NCBI GenBank assembly: GCA_021613375.1
Contig: CM038725.1
Coordinates: 8,443,589 to 8,507,588, forward strand
Source of the DNA: Megaleporinus macrocephalus
Taxonomy: Eukaryota; Chordata; Actinopteri; Characiformes; Anostomidae
Length of the DNA: 64,000 bases
Direction: 5' to 3'
In this document: positions 22,520-34,870 of the stretch, in pieces
How the letters are laid out: each line of letters starts with the position of its first letter
Numbering within the stretch: position 1 is the first letter of the stretch
Notes under the pieces: generated by a model
What the model was told of the DNA's origin: nothing
What the model saw: only the letters and a program-made list of their open reading frames with translations
Database searches by the model: none
Program-made: the position numbers and the translations under genes

Positions 22520-22700
22520 CCATTTGTGCAGTGAAACACACACATACACCCACACTTGCCCATAGTGGTGGGCAGCCCAATCCACAATGCTCTGGGAGCA
22601 GTTGGGGGTTAGGTGTCTTGCTCAAGGGTAATTCAAGGGAATCAAACCAGTGACCTCCTGGTCACAAGGCTTGTTCCCCAACATCCAGCCCACAACTGCC
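22520..22700 (+). mobile_element. Dispersed teleost repeat V (GCAGTGAAACAC ... CACAACTGCCCC)
   Basis: Landmarks are TGTGCAGTGAAACACACAC, GGGAGCAGTTGGGGGTTAGG, TGTCTTGCTCAAGGG, GTGACCTCCTGGTCACAAG and CCCACAACTGCCCC. A fuller copy is at 60562-60899. This repeat is widespread in fish; its class is not evident from the sequence alone. Confidence 0.75.
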
Positions 22701-22859
22701 CCATGTAGAGATGGGGCACCCTTAGAGATCATCCAAGAATCTATCATATGTTCTGGAATCTAATCCTATTAAGAAAATAGTCAAGTGATGCATGAGAAGT
22801 AACTTGTATCTTGAGAAGTTGCTTGTAATTCCTTGATTACTAGTGAAGAAGGTTGAAAA

Positions 22860-24012
22860 ACTAAGCCATTGCTGTCGTCATCCTCAACAATGACAGCCTC
22901 GTTTCTATTACCAAGGCAAGACGTTAATCTGCTCAATCGCCCGATGCCGCCTGGGAGCAGCTCTTCATTGTCAGTGGCGGGAAAACTTCAGTCAATCGTG
23001 ATTGAAAAGTGGGTTTTGTGAATGGTGGTCTGGATGAGAAAAACAAGGCTGGTAAAATGAGCGAATGTCTCGGAAGGCGAAGCAGTGGAGAAAGAAATCC
23101 TCGCAAACACTCGTGCATATCATACTCTAATTCACTGACAAATGATTTAAATCCTCCTCTCAGCGGGGTCTAATTCCTCAGCGTTTGACCCTGCTTGTGT
23201 TTACATCCATCAGCACGGCAGTCCTGTCCTCGGCGGGTCCGGCCTAGAAGTGGATAAATGCAATCAGGAGTAATGAGGCTCATATCGTTCATCTATCCAG
23301 TGCCGCGGAGTGGATCAGTGGAGGTTGTAAACAGCAGCCCTGGCTTCAGCGAGAAAGCAAATAAACAGGTCTGCCAACTCGCTCTCACTCTCTGTCTCGC
23401 CACTCATATGAACTCACATCAGTCTGAAAGCTCTCCGCGAAGAATAGCTGCTATAAATGTCACACAGATAAGCAAAAGAAATTAAAGAAATAAAATAAAA
23501 GTCTGCAGGAGCCGCAGGACTTTCTCAAGAGTTTTGTTGCTGTTGATATACAGTCTCTAAAAGCTTTATCATCAAATATGTATGTAGTAGTGGACAGACG
23601 GACAAACACACACACAAACTGATACAGACACCGTATAAATCTGTTTGCTCTACGCTCGTGTGATGCTAAATAGTAGCCCCCACTCTCAAAACCCCTCCTC
23701 TCCCTAAAGGACCCTACGCTTTATTTGTAAACCTTCACTATAAGGTCATTCTCGCAAAACAAAAGGGAATCCTAATTGCTTTCATTCGCTCTCCCAATTA
23801 ATTAGTCATGTAAAATTAGCTGTCCAGGCTAAACTGCTATGCAGCCGTGGGGGCGACGTCGCTGACCTCTCGCAATAATTCTTAAGGACACTTCTTTTAT
23901 AACTCTCATTTACTGCCCACGTTAACTGTGCCATGTCTTTTCCAAGCCCTCTTCCAGACTCACATATTAATACATTATTATTACAGTCTTAATATCTAAC
24001 TACATATGAATG
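22860..24012. other. Repeat-poor block with homeodomain-like words; candidate regulatory sequence
   Basis: Contains CCCAATTAATTAGTCATGTA (23793-23812), CAATCGTGATTGAAAAG (22995-23010) and other AT-core motifs in an otherwise GC-balanced context. No tandem or dispersed repeat is seen. The 75-codon frame at 23258-23485 has no recognised motif. Confidence 0.3.
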
Positions 24013-24020
24013 CTCGTCTA

Positions 24021-24549
24021 TAGGGATGTAACGATGCATCGCGAGATGGTTAATAAGCAATGTATATATGCCACGACTGAAATGGATTAAGATGTAAAAC
24101 AGCAGAGGGCGCTAGTTCGGTCTACCTTGCTTGTTTGGCGCCAGTACATCACGTTAGTTGAATGTACAGCGCATTGGCATAAGAACTGGTGGGGGATGGG
24201 GAGGCACGTGTTGTTAGTTGTTAGCAACTGGCTCTGGTAGTTAGGTGGTCTGGGTCTTTCACTTTGTTAAGGCTTGTGTTGAGATACCTGTTCAGAAATA
24301 TCCTACCAGCATCGGGTAGTTTGAGCCAGCTTTAAACGCAAGTTGGTGATGACAGCAATGAATAGGTATGATGACCATATATACAGCAATAAAACAGCTT
24401 TAGTATAATGTGTTGTTAGGGTAACAGACTAGGAGGGTTTGGGTTAGCTAACGTTTATATTAACTTTAGTCAGAAAGCACTCTGAAACGTTAAGTTACAT
24501 TACTCTCTGGCCACGCCCCAAACTGCAGACTGCTACTACACTACAAAAA

Positions 24550-24583
<34 letters not shown>

Positions 24584-25242
24584 GTAAATAAAATAAATTA
24601 ATGAATAAATAAAAGGACCCCATCGTTAGAAATACTGTCAGTAGTGCAGTAGGGTGCTGTTTGGGACACAGCCTTACTGTCTAACATTAATGTTAGTCTA
24701 GTCTAGTCAGAAAACCTCAACATACATTTGTCATTTCATTTCAGCACTATGCTCCAAAGAAAATTATATATATTTTTTGATTATATATATATATATTGCG
24801 TGTAAAAGTCTGATAACAGTGGCTTGTAATTGGAGTATCTTGTTTAGTTTGTAAAGTGGTCTTTAATTGGATTTATCTAATAATAAGTACAGATAATGTT
24901 GTATTTTGTTTATTTATTTGCAATTTCCCGTAATTTACACACGTAAATCGTGCAAATGTAAAACTCGCGAGCGCAGAAGGAAAAACTGCATGTGCAAATT
25001 TTTTTATAAACAGGCTCAAACTGTCTTTCTTTACATCCTTTACTTCAGTTTACTTTGATAAAGATTAAGCAAAATACAGAATTTTGTAGTTTTGTTATAG
25101 GTAAATAATAAAAGGCAACTTTGTCAGTCATAACTTGTGTTCGGATTAATTTTGTAAAAAAAATATCGTTCGAAAATCATATCGTGAGACCAGCATGGTA
25201 AATCGCACTGCATCATAAGTAGAGTGTATTGTTACATCCCTA
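24021..25242. mobile_element. Complete non-autonomous hAT-type element with 8-bp target duplication
   Basis: 1222 bp with termini TAGGGATGTAAC and GTTACATCCCTA, 12-bp perfect inverted repeats that continue imperfectly (GATGCATCGCG against the complement of a GCACTGCATCATAAG stretch). Flanks CTCGTCTA (24013-24020) and CTAGTCTA (25243-25250) match at 7 of 8 positions, the 8-bp duplication expected of hAT. The interior is non-coding, with an (A)n(TA)n run at 24544-24582. Confidence 0.88.
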
Positions 25243-25268
25243 CTAGTCTAAGCTTTATGATGTCAAGT

Positions 25269-25730
25269 AAGAGAAATAGTTCTTAACATGTACTTAACCA
25301 TGTTTATTATAGAGACCTAGCAATTGGGTCTTTCCATGCCCCCTCTCTGCAGAGAGTTGATCACCCCTCTCCTCTGCTTGTATTGAAATGACCCTTTGTC
25401 ATCTGCCATTAAGGTGATTCCAATCGCCCCCTTACCCCCTTCTTAACCTCCTCTTCTTCGTCCACCTCCCCCTTTGCTTCCCTTCTGACTCTCAGGAGCC
25501 TTACTTAAACCAGACTAGATCTGAGACTGGACTTCACAGGACTGGACCGGCAACAGACCATTGACCTAAGCTGTGCCCGTGTATGATTCTGCATGCACGT
25601 GATTAAGACTGCTAAGCGACTCTTATTGATCGAGCTGATCGATCTCTGTATGTGCGAATAAACTCCAAGTCAATGCTGAGGTCTCCAGTCTCCTGACTCC
25701 TGAATGCTTCTAAATGCCAAATTTCTAACA
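25269..25730 (+). mobile_element. LTR-like block, possible solo LTR
   Basis: Pyrimidine-rich U3-like part, a CTTACTTAAACCAG box near 25500, AATAAA at 25657-25662 and an end TTTCTAACA. CAAGT occurs at 25264-25268 and again at 25731-25735 and could be a 5-bp target duplication. If so, the left end would not begin with TG, so the left boundary is uncertain. Confidence 0.5.
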
Positions 25731-26059
25731 CAAGTAACAACCATAACTATAAACCTATACACTGAGACAAAACCATATTATAAAATATTTCCTCATCTAT
25801 ATACAAACACAGATTTGACTGTTGGCTATTGATGTCTGAGCTTGTTTACTGCTGAGAACCAGTGAATAACTGCACCCTGTTTTTGTTTTCCTCCCACTGC
25901 AAGGGTTAGTAGTTCAGGACTTTAATACAGGCTTTGTTTTTATTTGATTTTGTTGATGTATTTTCATGTTTTTCCCCTTTTAAACTGTATCTAAGAAGAA
26001 ACTGACCATAACAACTGTGAATGTCTTTGATGTTCAGACATAACGTTGCATCTTCATTT

Positions 26060-26295
26060 CTGTCAATGAAGAAGATGACCAAACAAAAACTGATGAACAG
26101 CAACAGGTGAGCGGTGCTTTTTGTCTTTATATCTACATGGTGAACCAACAAGGTGGGAGTGTCTAATAGAGTGAGTGGACACCTCAGTCCTTTCCCAGAG
26201 CACTGCCCAGAGGATCCTGTTGGCTGTATGGTTTTGGTTGGTGGACAATTCTCAGGTGTCTGATCCATTCACACCAGCACAACACACACTAACAA
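26060..26295 (+). mobile_element. Left half of a split fish MITE
   Basis: Carries the phrases GTGGACACCTCAG-type, GATCCTGTTGGCTGTATGG and CAGGTGTCTGATCCATTCAC, then CACCAGCACAACACACACTA. In the intact form of this common fish repeat as I know it, that sequence continues straight into ACCACCATGTCAGTGTCA, which is found here only at 28532. Confidence 0.6.
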
Positions 26296-28519
26296 ATACT
26301 TTGTTGCCCTACTTTTAGTTTTTTATACTTTACTGGAGTAATTATTTTTCAGATGACTCCTTACATTTACACTCCATTATCAGTACTTTCTACTCCTTAC
26401 ATTTACACTCTATTATCTGTACTTTCTACTACTTACATTTACACTCCATTATCTGTACTTTCTACTCCTTACATTTGCACTCCATTATCAGTACTTTCTA
26501 CTCCTTACATTTACACTCCATTATCAGTACTTTTTACTCCTTACATTTACACTCCATTATCAGTACTTTTTACTCCTTATATTTACACTCTATTATCTGT
26601 ACTTTCTACTACTTACATTTACACTCCATTATCTGTACTTTCTACTCCTTACATTTGCACTCCATTATCTGTACTTTCTACTACTTACATTTACACTCCA
26701 TTATCTGTACTTTCTACTCCTTACATTTGCACTCCATTATCAGTACTTTCTACTCCTTACATTTACACTCCATTATCAGTACTTTTTACTCCTTACATTT
26801 ACACTCTATTATCTGTACTTTCTACTCCTTAAATTAACACTTCATTATCTGTACTTTCTACTCCTTACATTTACACTCTATTATCTGTACTTTCTACTAC
26901 TTACATTTACACTCCATTATCTGTACTTTCTACTCCTTACATTTGCACTCCATTATCAGTACTTTCTACTCCTTACATTGACACTCCATTATCAGTACTT
27001 TTTACTCCTTACATTTACACTCTATTATCTGTACTTTCTACTACTTACATTTACACTCCATTATCTGTACTTTCTACTCCTTACATTTACACTCCATTAT
27101 CTGTACTTTCTACTCCTTACATTTGCACTCCATTATCTGTACTTTCTACTCCTTACATTTACACTCCATTATCTGTACTTTCTACTCCTTACATTTGCAC
27201 TCCATTATCAGTACTTTCTACTACTTACATTTACACTCCATTATCTGTACTTTCTACTCCTTACATTTACACTCCATTATCTGTACTTTCTACTCCTTAC
27301 ATTTGCACTCCATTATCAGTACTTTCTACTCCTTACATTTACACTCCATTATCAGTACTTTCTACTCCTTACATTTACACTCCATTATCTGTACTTTCTA
27401 CTCCTTACATTAACACTCCATTATCAGTACTTTCTACTCCTTACATTTACACTCCATTATCAGTACTTTCTACTCCTTACATTTACACTCCATTATCTGT
27501 ACTTTCTACTCCTTACATTTACACTCCATTATCAGTACTTTCTACTCCTTACATTTACACTCCATTATCAGTACTTTCTACTCCTTACATTAACACTCCA
27601 TTATTAGTACTTTCTACTTCTTACATTAACACTCCATTATCAGTACTTTCTACTCCTTACATTTACACTCCATTATCAGTACTTTCCACTCCTTACATTA
27701 ACACCCCATTATCAGTACTTTCCACTCCTTACATTAACACTCCATTATCAGTACTTTCCACTCCTTACATTAACACTCCATTATCAGTAATTTCTACTCC
27801 TTACATTTACACTCCATTATCTGTACTTTCTACTCCTTACATTTACACTCCATTATCAGTACTTTCTACTCCTTACATTTACACTCTATTATCAGTACTT
27901 TCTACTCCTTACATTTACACTCCATTATCAGTACTTTCTACTCCTTACATTTACACTCCATTATCAGTACTTTCTACTCCTTATATTTTAAACATAGTCC
28001 GTTACTCCTATTTCATTTCAGCTTGTTTTTATTCATGTACGTTTACATTCCAGTAAAGATTATTGATAACATGTCTTTGAAGTTTGACTTCATTACATTA
28101 CTTATAGACAACTAGTCATCATATCTCCATGAAACACATGTTAATGTTCAGTAGTACACAGATATGCTTCTTTAATATATTTACATTGTACTAAACTACA
28201 TTCATGTTCAATGGGCGTATATGTGGCTGAAACAGGAAGCCTAGCACATCCCAAATTTACCAACGTTAACATTTTAATATAACATTATAGTCATTATGGA
28301 TTTTAGCAGAATGTTTTTTTTGGGAGGGAGGTGGGCTAGTGCACTATAGACCCCTGTGGTGCGGCCTAAGCTTTTATACTTTAAGTAGTTCTGAAAGCAG
28401 TACTTTTACACTTTTACTGGAGTAAAAAGCTTGAGTTGGTACTTCAACTCCTACAGAAGTATATTTAAACCCTAGTATCTATACTTCTACCTGAGTAATG
28501 AATGTGAATACTTTTGACA
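26296..28519. mobile_element. 2.2-kb insert of AGTACTTTTAC-rich repeat containing a minisatellite
   Basis: Non-array flanks (26296-26352 and 27990-28519) are rich in ACTTTTA/GAGTAA phrases, such as TTTTACTGGAGTAAAAAGC near 28416 and CTTCTACCTGAGTAATG near 28485, a known texture of a fish DNA-transposon-derived repeat. It interrupts the MITE halves at 26060 and 28520. Terminal repeats are not clear. Confidence 0.55.
26353..27988 (+). repeat. 36-bp minisatellite, about 45 copies
   Basis: Unit ACTCCTTACATTTACACTCC followed by ATTATCAGTACTTTCT, with alternations CAG/CTG, ACTCC/ACTAC, TTTAC/TTGC/TTAAC and CATTA/TATTA. The 36-bp phase is kept over the whole 1.64 kb. The period is divisible by three and the unit lacks stops, so long open frames appear in all three plus frames; these are not genes. 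Confidence 0.97.
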
Positions 28520-28745
28520 CCTTTGACCCAGACCACCATGTCAGTGTCATTGCAGTGCTGAGAATGATCCACTACCCATATAATACCTGCTCTGTGGTGG
28601 TCCTGTAAGGGTCAAAGAGCGTAACAAATGTTGCAGAGGAATCAGATGGACTACAGTCTGTGATTGTAGAACTAATAAGTGCTCCTATATGGTCAGTGGA
28701 GCAGATACAATTGACAATAAATGTAGGTAGGTGTCCCCAATAAAG
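28520..28745 (+). mobile_element. Right half of the split fish MITE
   Basis: GACCACCATGTCAGTGTCAT, TGCAGTGCTGAGAATGATCC, ACCTGCTCTGTGGTGGTCCT and AGATGGACTACAGTCTGTGA follow in the order known for this repeat. Together with 26060-26295 it forms one older element. Confidence 0.65.
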
Positions 28746-29790
28746 TGCTCAGTGAGTGTATATAAATATATATAGTGCTTGAACCAATTACTGATGTATA
28801 GCAAGTGTATTTGAGAGTGAGCCTTAACGCATTAGCTCTAACAAACCCCAGTTAGACCATAATAAACTGTGCTCAGTCTTCTAAAGCTACACAGTGAAGT
28901 GGAAGGCGAAACCAATAGCCTGTGCTATGCAAAGCCGCGGTCCACTTTACCATTCGGCCTTGGTTGGCGGCAGTCCACACTCAACATCCCTTGTTTGCCC
29001 GCCTTATGCAGAAGTGGAGAATTTACAGAGACAAGCTAAATATGCGTTTGAATCGGAACGCTCTCGCGGGTGCTTGATTTGAATAAAACTTCCCCAAAAA
29101 AATAATAACAAAAAAAAAAGAAAAAGAAAAAATGTCAGGCTTAGTAATTAAGGTTCATTTCATGGTCAGCAAAGCAGCGCGGAACGGATAGAGGGAGAAT
29201 GTCATGCGTGAATAACAAGCTCTTTTAATTGCTAAATACTATAAATACTGTAAAGGTTAATGCAATTAAAGTGTCTTTTCAAAGACACTTTCCAAAGACG
29301 CTTAGCTAAACCCTGAGCGCGGGTCCTTGGGAGTCTTGAATAAAACAATAGCAAGGTTTTTTCTTTCTTTCTTTTGAGAGTTTTTGGGGTCTGTTTGATG
29401 TCTCGCGCTTTCACTCGTGTTCTCCCTCGCTTCCCCTTTCTCTCGCTTTCTCTCGCTTCTCCGCTGACTGGATTTCCACGGCTAGTCATCAAAGCAGCGA
29501 GTGAAGAGAGTGAGCACTTGTCCTGGCAGACATGACGAGCTGGCATGACCCTCCTCAAACACTTCACACGCGAGTTTGGAGAGAGTGCTGCTCAACATGT
29601 GAATGTGAGTACAATAGAGCCCTGCCAGACGTCTGGACTGTCTTTGGACACAGTGGGATGGACAAAGAAATGAAGAGTACAGACTAGAGGGGCTCCATGG
29701 TCATCGCTAAAGGGAGGAACAGTGGCAGTATCTTCAATATACAATCATACCCTACTTTCTGCTTTGGAACACTGCATGAAATATTCACAA
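28746..29790. other. Non-coding stretch, partly GC-richer, no recognised gene
   Basis: A-rich run at 29093-29135. The pyrimidine-rich segment 29395-29460 (CTCGCTTTCTCTCGC type) yields a basic 111-codon minus-strand frame with no motif. Possible unique or regulatory sequence at 28890-29090 and 29260-29600. Confidence 0.3.
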
Positions 29791-29794
29791 TGTA

Positions 29795-29904
29795 CAGCTA
29801 CGTATACTGTGATGTATATAAATATTTATACAGCAATGAGTATAACTATTAATACTGTGATGTATATAGTTATTTTACTGCAACATATATAACAATTTAC
29901 ACTG

Positions 29905-29990
<86 letters not shown>

Positions 29991-30265
29991 TCTTATAATA
30001 GCCGGTTTAAAGCTAATTACACTGTGATGTATGAAACTATAGATACTGTAATGTACATAGCTATTCATAATCTAATGTATATAGCTATTTAAACAGTAAT
30101 GTATAGAACTACTTATACTTTAATGTATATAGATTTCATACTAGGAGGTGTAGAAGGCTATTAATACTTTAATGTATATATCTTCTTACATTGTATTGTA
30201 TAGAACTATTTATATTGTGATGTATATAGTTATTATCTGTAACATATATAACAATTTATACTGTA

Positions 30266-30328
<63 letters not shown>

Positions 30329-30388
30329 CTATTTATACTGTGATGCATATAGTTATTTTTATTGTAACATATATAACAATTTATACTG

Positions 30389-30442
<54 letters not shown>

Positions 30443-31340
30443 CTATTTATATATATAACTATTTATATATATAACTATTTATATATATAACTATTTATAT
30501 TATATAGGTTCTTATAATAACCGGTTTAAAGCTAATTACACTGTGAGGTATGAAACTATAGATATTGTAATGTATATAGCTATTCATACTCTAATGTATA
30601 TAGTTTTTATACTAGGAGGTGTATGGCTATTTATACTTTAATGTATATATCTTCTTACATTGTATTGTATAGAACTATTTATATTGTGATGTATATAGTT
30701 ATTTTACTGTAACATATACAACAATTTATACTGTAATATATATATAACTGTTTATACTGTGATGTGTGTATAGTTATGTTACTGTAATATATATATAACT
30801 ATTTATATTATATAGGTTCTTATAATAACCGGTTTAAAGCTAATTACACTGTGATGTATGAAACTATAGATACTGTAATGTATATAGCTATTCATACTCT
30901 AATGTATATAGCTATTTAAACAGTAATGTATAGAACTATTTATACTTTAATGTATATAGCTCTTTATACTAGGAGGTGTATGGCTATTTATACTTTAATG
31001 TATATATCTACTTATATTGTATTGTATACAACTATTTATATTGTGATGTATACAGCTCTTTATTTATACTAGGAGGTGTATATCTATTTATACTGTAATG
31101 TATGTAGCTCTTTATACTGGGATGTGTAAAGCTATTTATACTTTAATGCACATAGTAATTTACACTGTGATGTATATAACTCTTTACACAGTAATATATA
31201 CTGTAATGTATATAGCTAATTACACTGTAATGTATATATCTATTTCTATGGTAATTCATATATCTATTTATACTGTAATGTATATACTTGTATTGTATAG
31301 GACTATGTATATTATGATGCACATAACCAAGTACATTGTA
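29795..31340. repeat. Diverged ~24-bp AT-rich tandem repeat with higher-order structure
   Basis: Monomers of the form CTATTTATACTGTAATGTATATAG, with TGTGATG, TTTAATG and TAGGAGG variants. A distinctive longer block with CCGGTTTAAAGCTAATTACA starts at 30002, 30521 and 30829, each time followed by the same order of monomer variants, so multi-monomer blocks were duplicated. Long (AT)n runs occur at 29909-29987, 30266-30327 and 30396-30441. Frames across it (29826-30068, 31098-31529, 31143-31385) are artefacts of the monomer. Confidence 0.9.
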
Positions 31341-31344
31341 ACAA

Positions 31345-32835
31345 ATAAAGATATTTATTTGGGCAGTAAACATTTGTTTGTTCAAGAACTACAAAAAATG
31401 AGACCAAATCCAAAGAGACAGTTGGTTGGTGTTCTGTGTCAGTTTGTTAGTGTAACAATTTCTAGGATGTGTAGTATTCACCCTTACCATCAATACTTTC
31501 TTCAGCTAATCAATACTTCATTAAATTAAATCAGGTGTGCTGCTGATGGAACCAAACACATCCAAACGCTAGAGTTCATCTAGAAGTCAGGAACCAAGGC
31601 TGTGTTTTGCATTAGCCTGACAAAGACATTAAAAACTGTGCACTTTAAACCACTTTTCAAACTCATTTCTTGGCTGCCCTAAATGTCCTGCAAATTTCTG
31701 GATATGATTTTACTTTGGATTTTTTACTTTTAATTTAACTTTTAAATCATATAAGGTGCATATTTCACAGTTCACACAATATGCACTACATTTTGGGATA
31801 AATTAGCAATTTATGACAGAATATTCAGTTTCATAGGCAGAAGCTTATTAGATTGTGAGTATTGCTGGCACAGAGCCAGAGGGCAACACAAAGGGCATGA
31901 CATAGTGATGAATGATCCACTCACATCCACACAGAAAAATATGAGTTCCAAACTAAATAGGCCTTCAAAGCATAATCGCTCATGTCCAGGTGCTGTGTAT
32001 TACCATTAACATACCTAATATCGGTCACCTTCACCTTCAGCATGCTCACATTACTTTTTGTTGTAATTTGTATTTTGAGTATATTTTATGTGCATCATAT
32101 CTTATGGGAAATATGAAAATATCTTAAAAGTAACTTGATGGTTGCATGTCCTCTCCTGCAAAGTTGTCTTATTATACAACAATATGAAGCGTAACATGGT
32201 TTTACATAATGGAATGTATCATTTGTTAAATACATTAAATACAAGCTATTTATTTCAAGAGATTTTTTATATTACATATGAGATATTCCATTTGGATCAG
32301 GATGGAAAACACAGGAGTTTCCGAAAATCAGGCTTCTAACAACATTGCAAAAACTGATGGACCATTAAAATAACTATGAATGTTCACATAAATATGAAGG
32401 ATTTCTATTAAGGATGCTATAATGAAACTAGCAGATGACTCTTCTGTACCTATAACAGTAAATGTGCCTGATAAAATATAATATATAATATAATAGCAAT
32501 TGGTTTTTGCCCTATGCTACAAAATGCCCCCTATTAGTAAAGCAGTACTTCTCCTTTTTAAGATGTTGTTTATAAGAAGTGTAAGTCTATAATAGCTTGT
32601 TCTTCAATAAACATGAACATATTGAAAATTAAGGTGTATTAATGGTTCTTAGCCTTTATGTTTCCTATGGATGTAGGAAAAATCTAGACAAGGTGAATTT
32701 ATTTATAAAGCAGTTTTCAAACCTAATAAGCTCATTTACAGTGTAAACTCATTTGAACTGATTTACAAGAACAATGTGTCTACTAAGCTTTAAACAACCC
32801 TGTTGGCACCTTAATGTTTAAGTGTGCATCAGATT
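31345..32835. other. AT-rich non-coding stretch with no recognised gene
   Basis: Only scattered short similarities are seen, for example GTCCTCTCCTGCAAAGTTGT at 32149-32168, which resembles the MITE-X 3' part. Confidence 0.45.
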
Positions 32836-32903
32836 CCTATTCTATTCTGTTCTATTCTATTCTATTCTATTCTATTCTATTCTATTCTATTCTATTCTAT
32901 TCT
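32836..32903 (+). repeat. (ATTCT)n pentanucleotide microsatellite
   Basis: About 13 units of TCTAT/ATTCT with two TCTGT variants. The 104-codon frame that starts here (FYSIL repeats) is an artefact. Confidence 0.95.
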
Positions 32904-32904
32904 G

Positions 32905-34455
32905 TTTATCTTTTTCTAGAAGTTCAATATTAACATCACTTTCATTTAACTCACATCCAGCTGTGCACAGTTGTGCAATTGTCAGCAGCACAAACAAGCA
33001 GGAAACATATCACTGCTGTTGGATAAACTGTGAATGGAGAAAACATACTTTACTTTTATTGGGAGAGAATGTAAGTTGTGATTTTTTTCCAGGCCATTGT
33101 GGGTCTTTTCATTTGGTCCATTCATCAACAATATAAATGTACCACATGTACTTTCAAATTAGGTCATAGACTGAAAAGAATGGGTTTTATTCAGACAGCC
33201 TAAATAGCTAAATATAATATTGACACTTTTTTAAACCAATGCCACAATATTAACATTTTCATTGATTGTGTCCACTTTTTACCTGTGATTAAAGCTTTAA
33301 ACTCTCTTCAGGAAACTTTCTTTTGTATATATTTTATTGCACCTCTTAAGTTCAGTCTTGGAAGTTGGTTCAATTTTCTGCTTCTCATAACTAGAGTGAC
33401 AAATCTACACATATCCATCGGTCCATAAACTGTAATTCCACATTCCAGAGTTCTGGTGTTCTAGTGTAATTGTTTTTTTTCTTTTTTAGTCTATTTCTAT
33501 TTCAGCTTCTCGACAGCTACACATCCTTTCAGACTCATATAGTTCAGCCATATAGTTGATAGCAGAGGGATAAAGCTTGATGTTCTCCTATCTCTCCAAA
33601 ATCAAATGAAATTCTTCATCTGATAGTAGGTGTTTTGCCAGCCTACAACATCTGGCACAGTTATACTATAATAGTATAACAGTTAAAGTCCCATATACTA
33701 TAATGTTTTAATCTTTCTTGGTCTTGGACTTGCAAATAAGTTATGTTGTATCTGTTCACCTCAGAAATACCTCCTAAAATATTAATAACCTGCACTTAAT
33801 TGCTATTTTGACGTGATTTTTACACGGTACTGTATACAGTGTGCTGAAAAATATCCTATGCGTTTGACAGGCAGGTCTAATTTACAGTCATATATGTTGA
33901 TTGCGCCACATCAGTGTGTCATAAGTATCGACAGTCTTCCCTGCATGTGATCACCACTGCGGTCCTTTTCATTTCCTGCTATTGATTGATGCGGCCATAC
34001 ATTTTTAAAAGGCACCCTATTGATCTGTGGAGCCGAGCGCGTATACCTCCAATTAATTTTTTTTTTTTGTGGAGGATGGTGGATTTGCCTGAGTGGATTT
34101 TAGACTGACTGCAAAGAATTGAAAGGCTTATCCTTATTAGTTTTGGTAAGACTTTCTATGAATCCTGTATTTATAATGCTTTATAAATGCTTTAATGAGG
34201 TTTAATTTTACAGTCCAAACCAGGCATGAGCTTGCTCTTAAGTAGCTGTTATTACATGCGTAGCACTTTATAATGCAAGAGTGCATGACTTCAGAAAGTC
34301 AGATTCCACAATGCATTATAATATGTAATCATAAGAACATACTGTATGTACTGTATGTGTTATACAGCGTTATGACTGGTAATAACAGGCACTGAGTGAA
34401 AACTACATCTAACTGTTAATACAGTACTTACAGGTGAGCACCAGAAATGTGTCAT
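32905..34455. other. AT-rich non-coding stretch with no recognised gene
   Basis: A segment at 33345-33560 (AAGTTCAGTCTTGGAAGTTG, CTACACATCCTTTCAG) recurs near 59280-59440 and marks a dispersed repeat. Nothing else is recognised. Confidence 0.45.
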
Positions 34456-34870
34456 GTGTATGAATGTATGTATGTATGTATGTGTGTATGTATGTATGTA
34501 TGTGTGTCTGTGTGTATGTAGGTAGGTATGTATATATGTGTGTATGCATGTATGTATGTATGTATGTGTGTATGCATGTATGTATGTATGTATGTGTGTA
34601 TGCATGTATGTATGTATGTATGTGTGTATGTATGTAGGTATGTATGTATATATGTATGTGTGTTTGTATGTATGTATGTATGTAGGTATGTAGGTATGTA
34701 TGTATGTGTGTTTGTATGTTGGTATGTAGGTATGTATGTAGGTATGTATGTATGTATGTGTGTATGTATGTAGGTATGTATGTATATATGTATGTGTGTT
34801 TGTATGTAGGTATGTATGTATGTAGGTATGTATGTAGGTATGTATGTAGGTATGTATGTATGTATGTACT
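34456..34870 (+). repeat. (TATG)n microsatellite, compound
   Basis: About 100 tetranucleotides, mostly TATG with TGTG, TAGG and TATA variants. A quasi-periodic higher pattern (GTGTGTATGCATGTATG) repeats at 34537, 34567 and 34597. Frames of the YIHTYIHT and MYVCMYVC type on both strands are artefacts. Confidence 0.97.

Noticed and set aside
26353..27607. Open frames of 96-209 codons in the 36-bp array (TPYIYTPLSVLS, LHYLYFLLLTFT and HSIISTFYSL themes)
   Set aside because: They exist in all three plus frames only because the period is divisible by three and the unit has no stop. The products are pure tandem repeats with no start or splice context.
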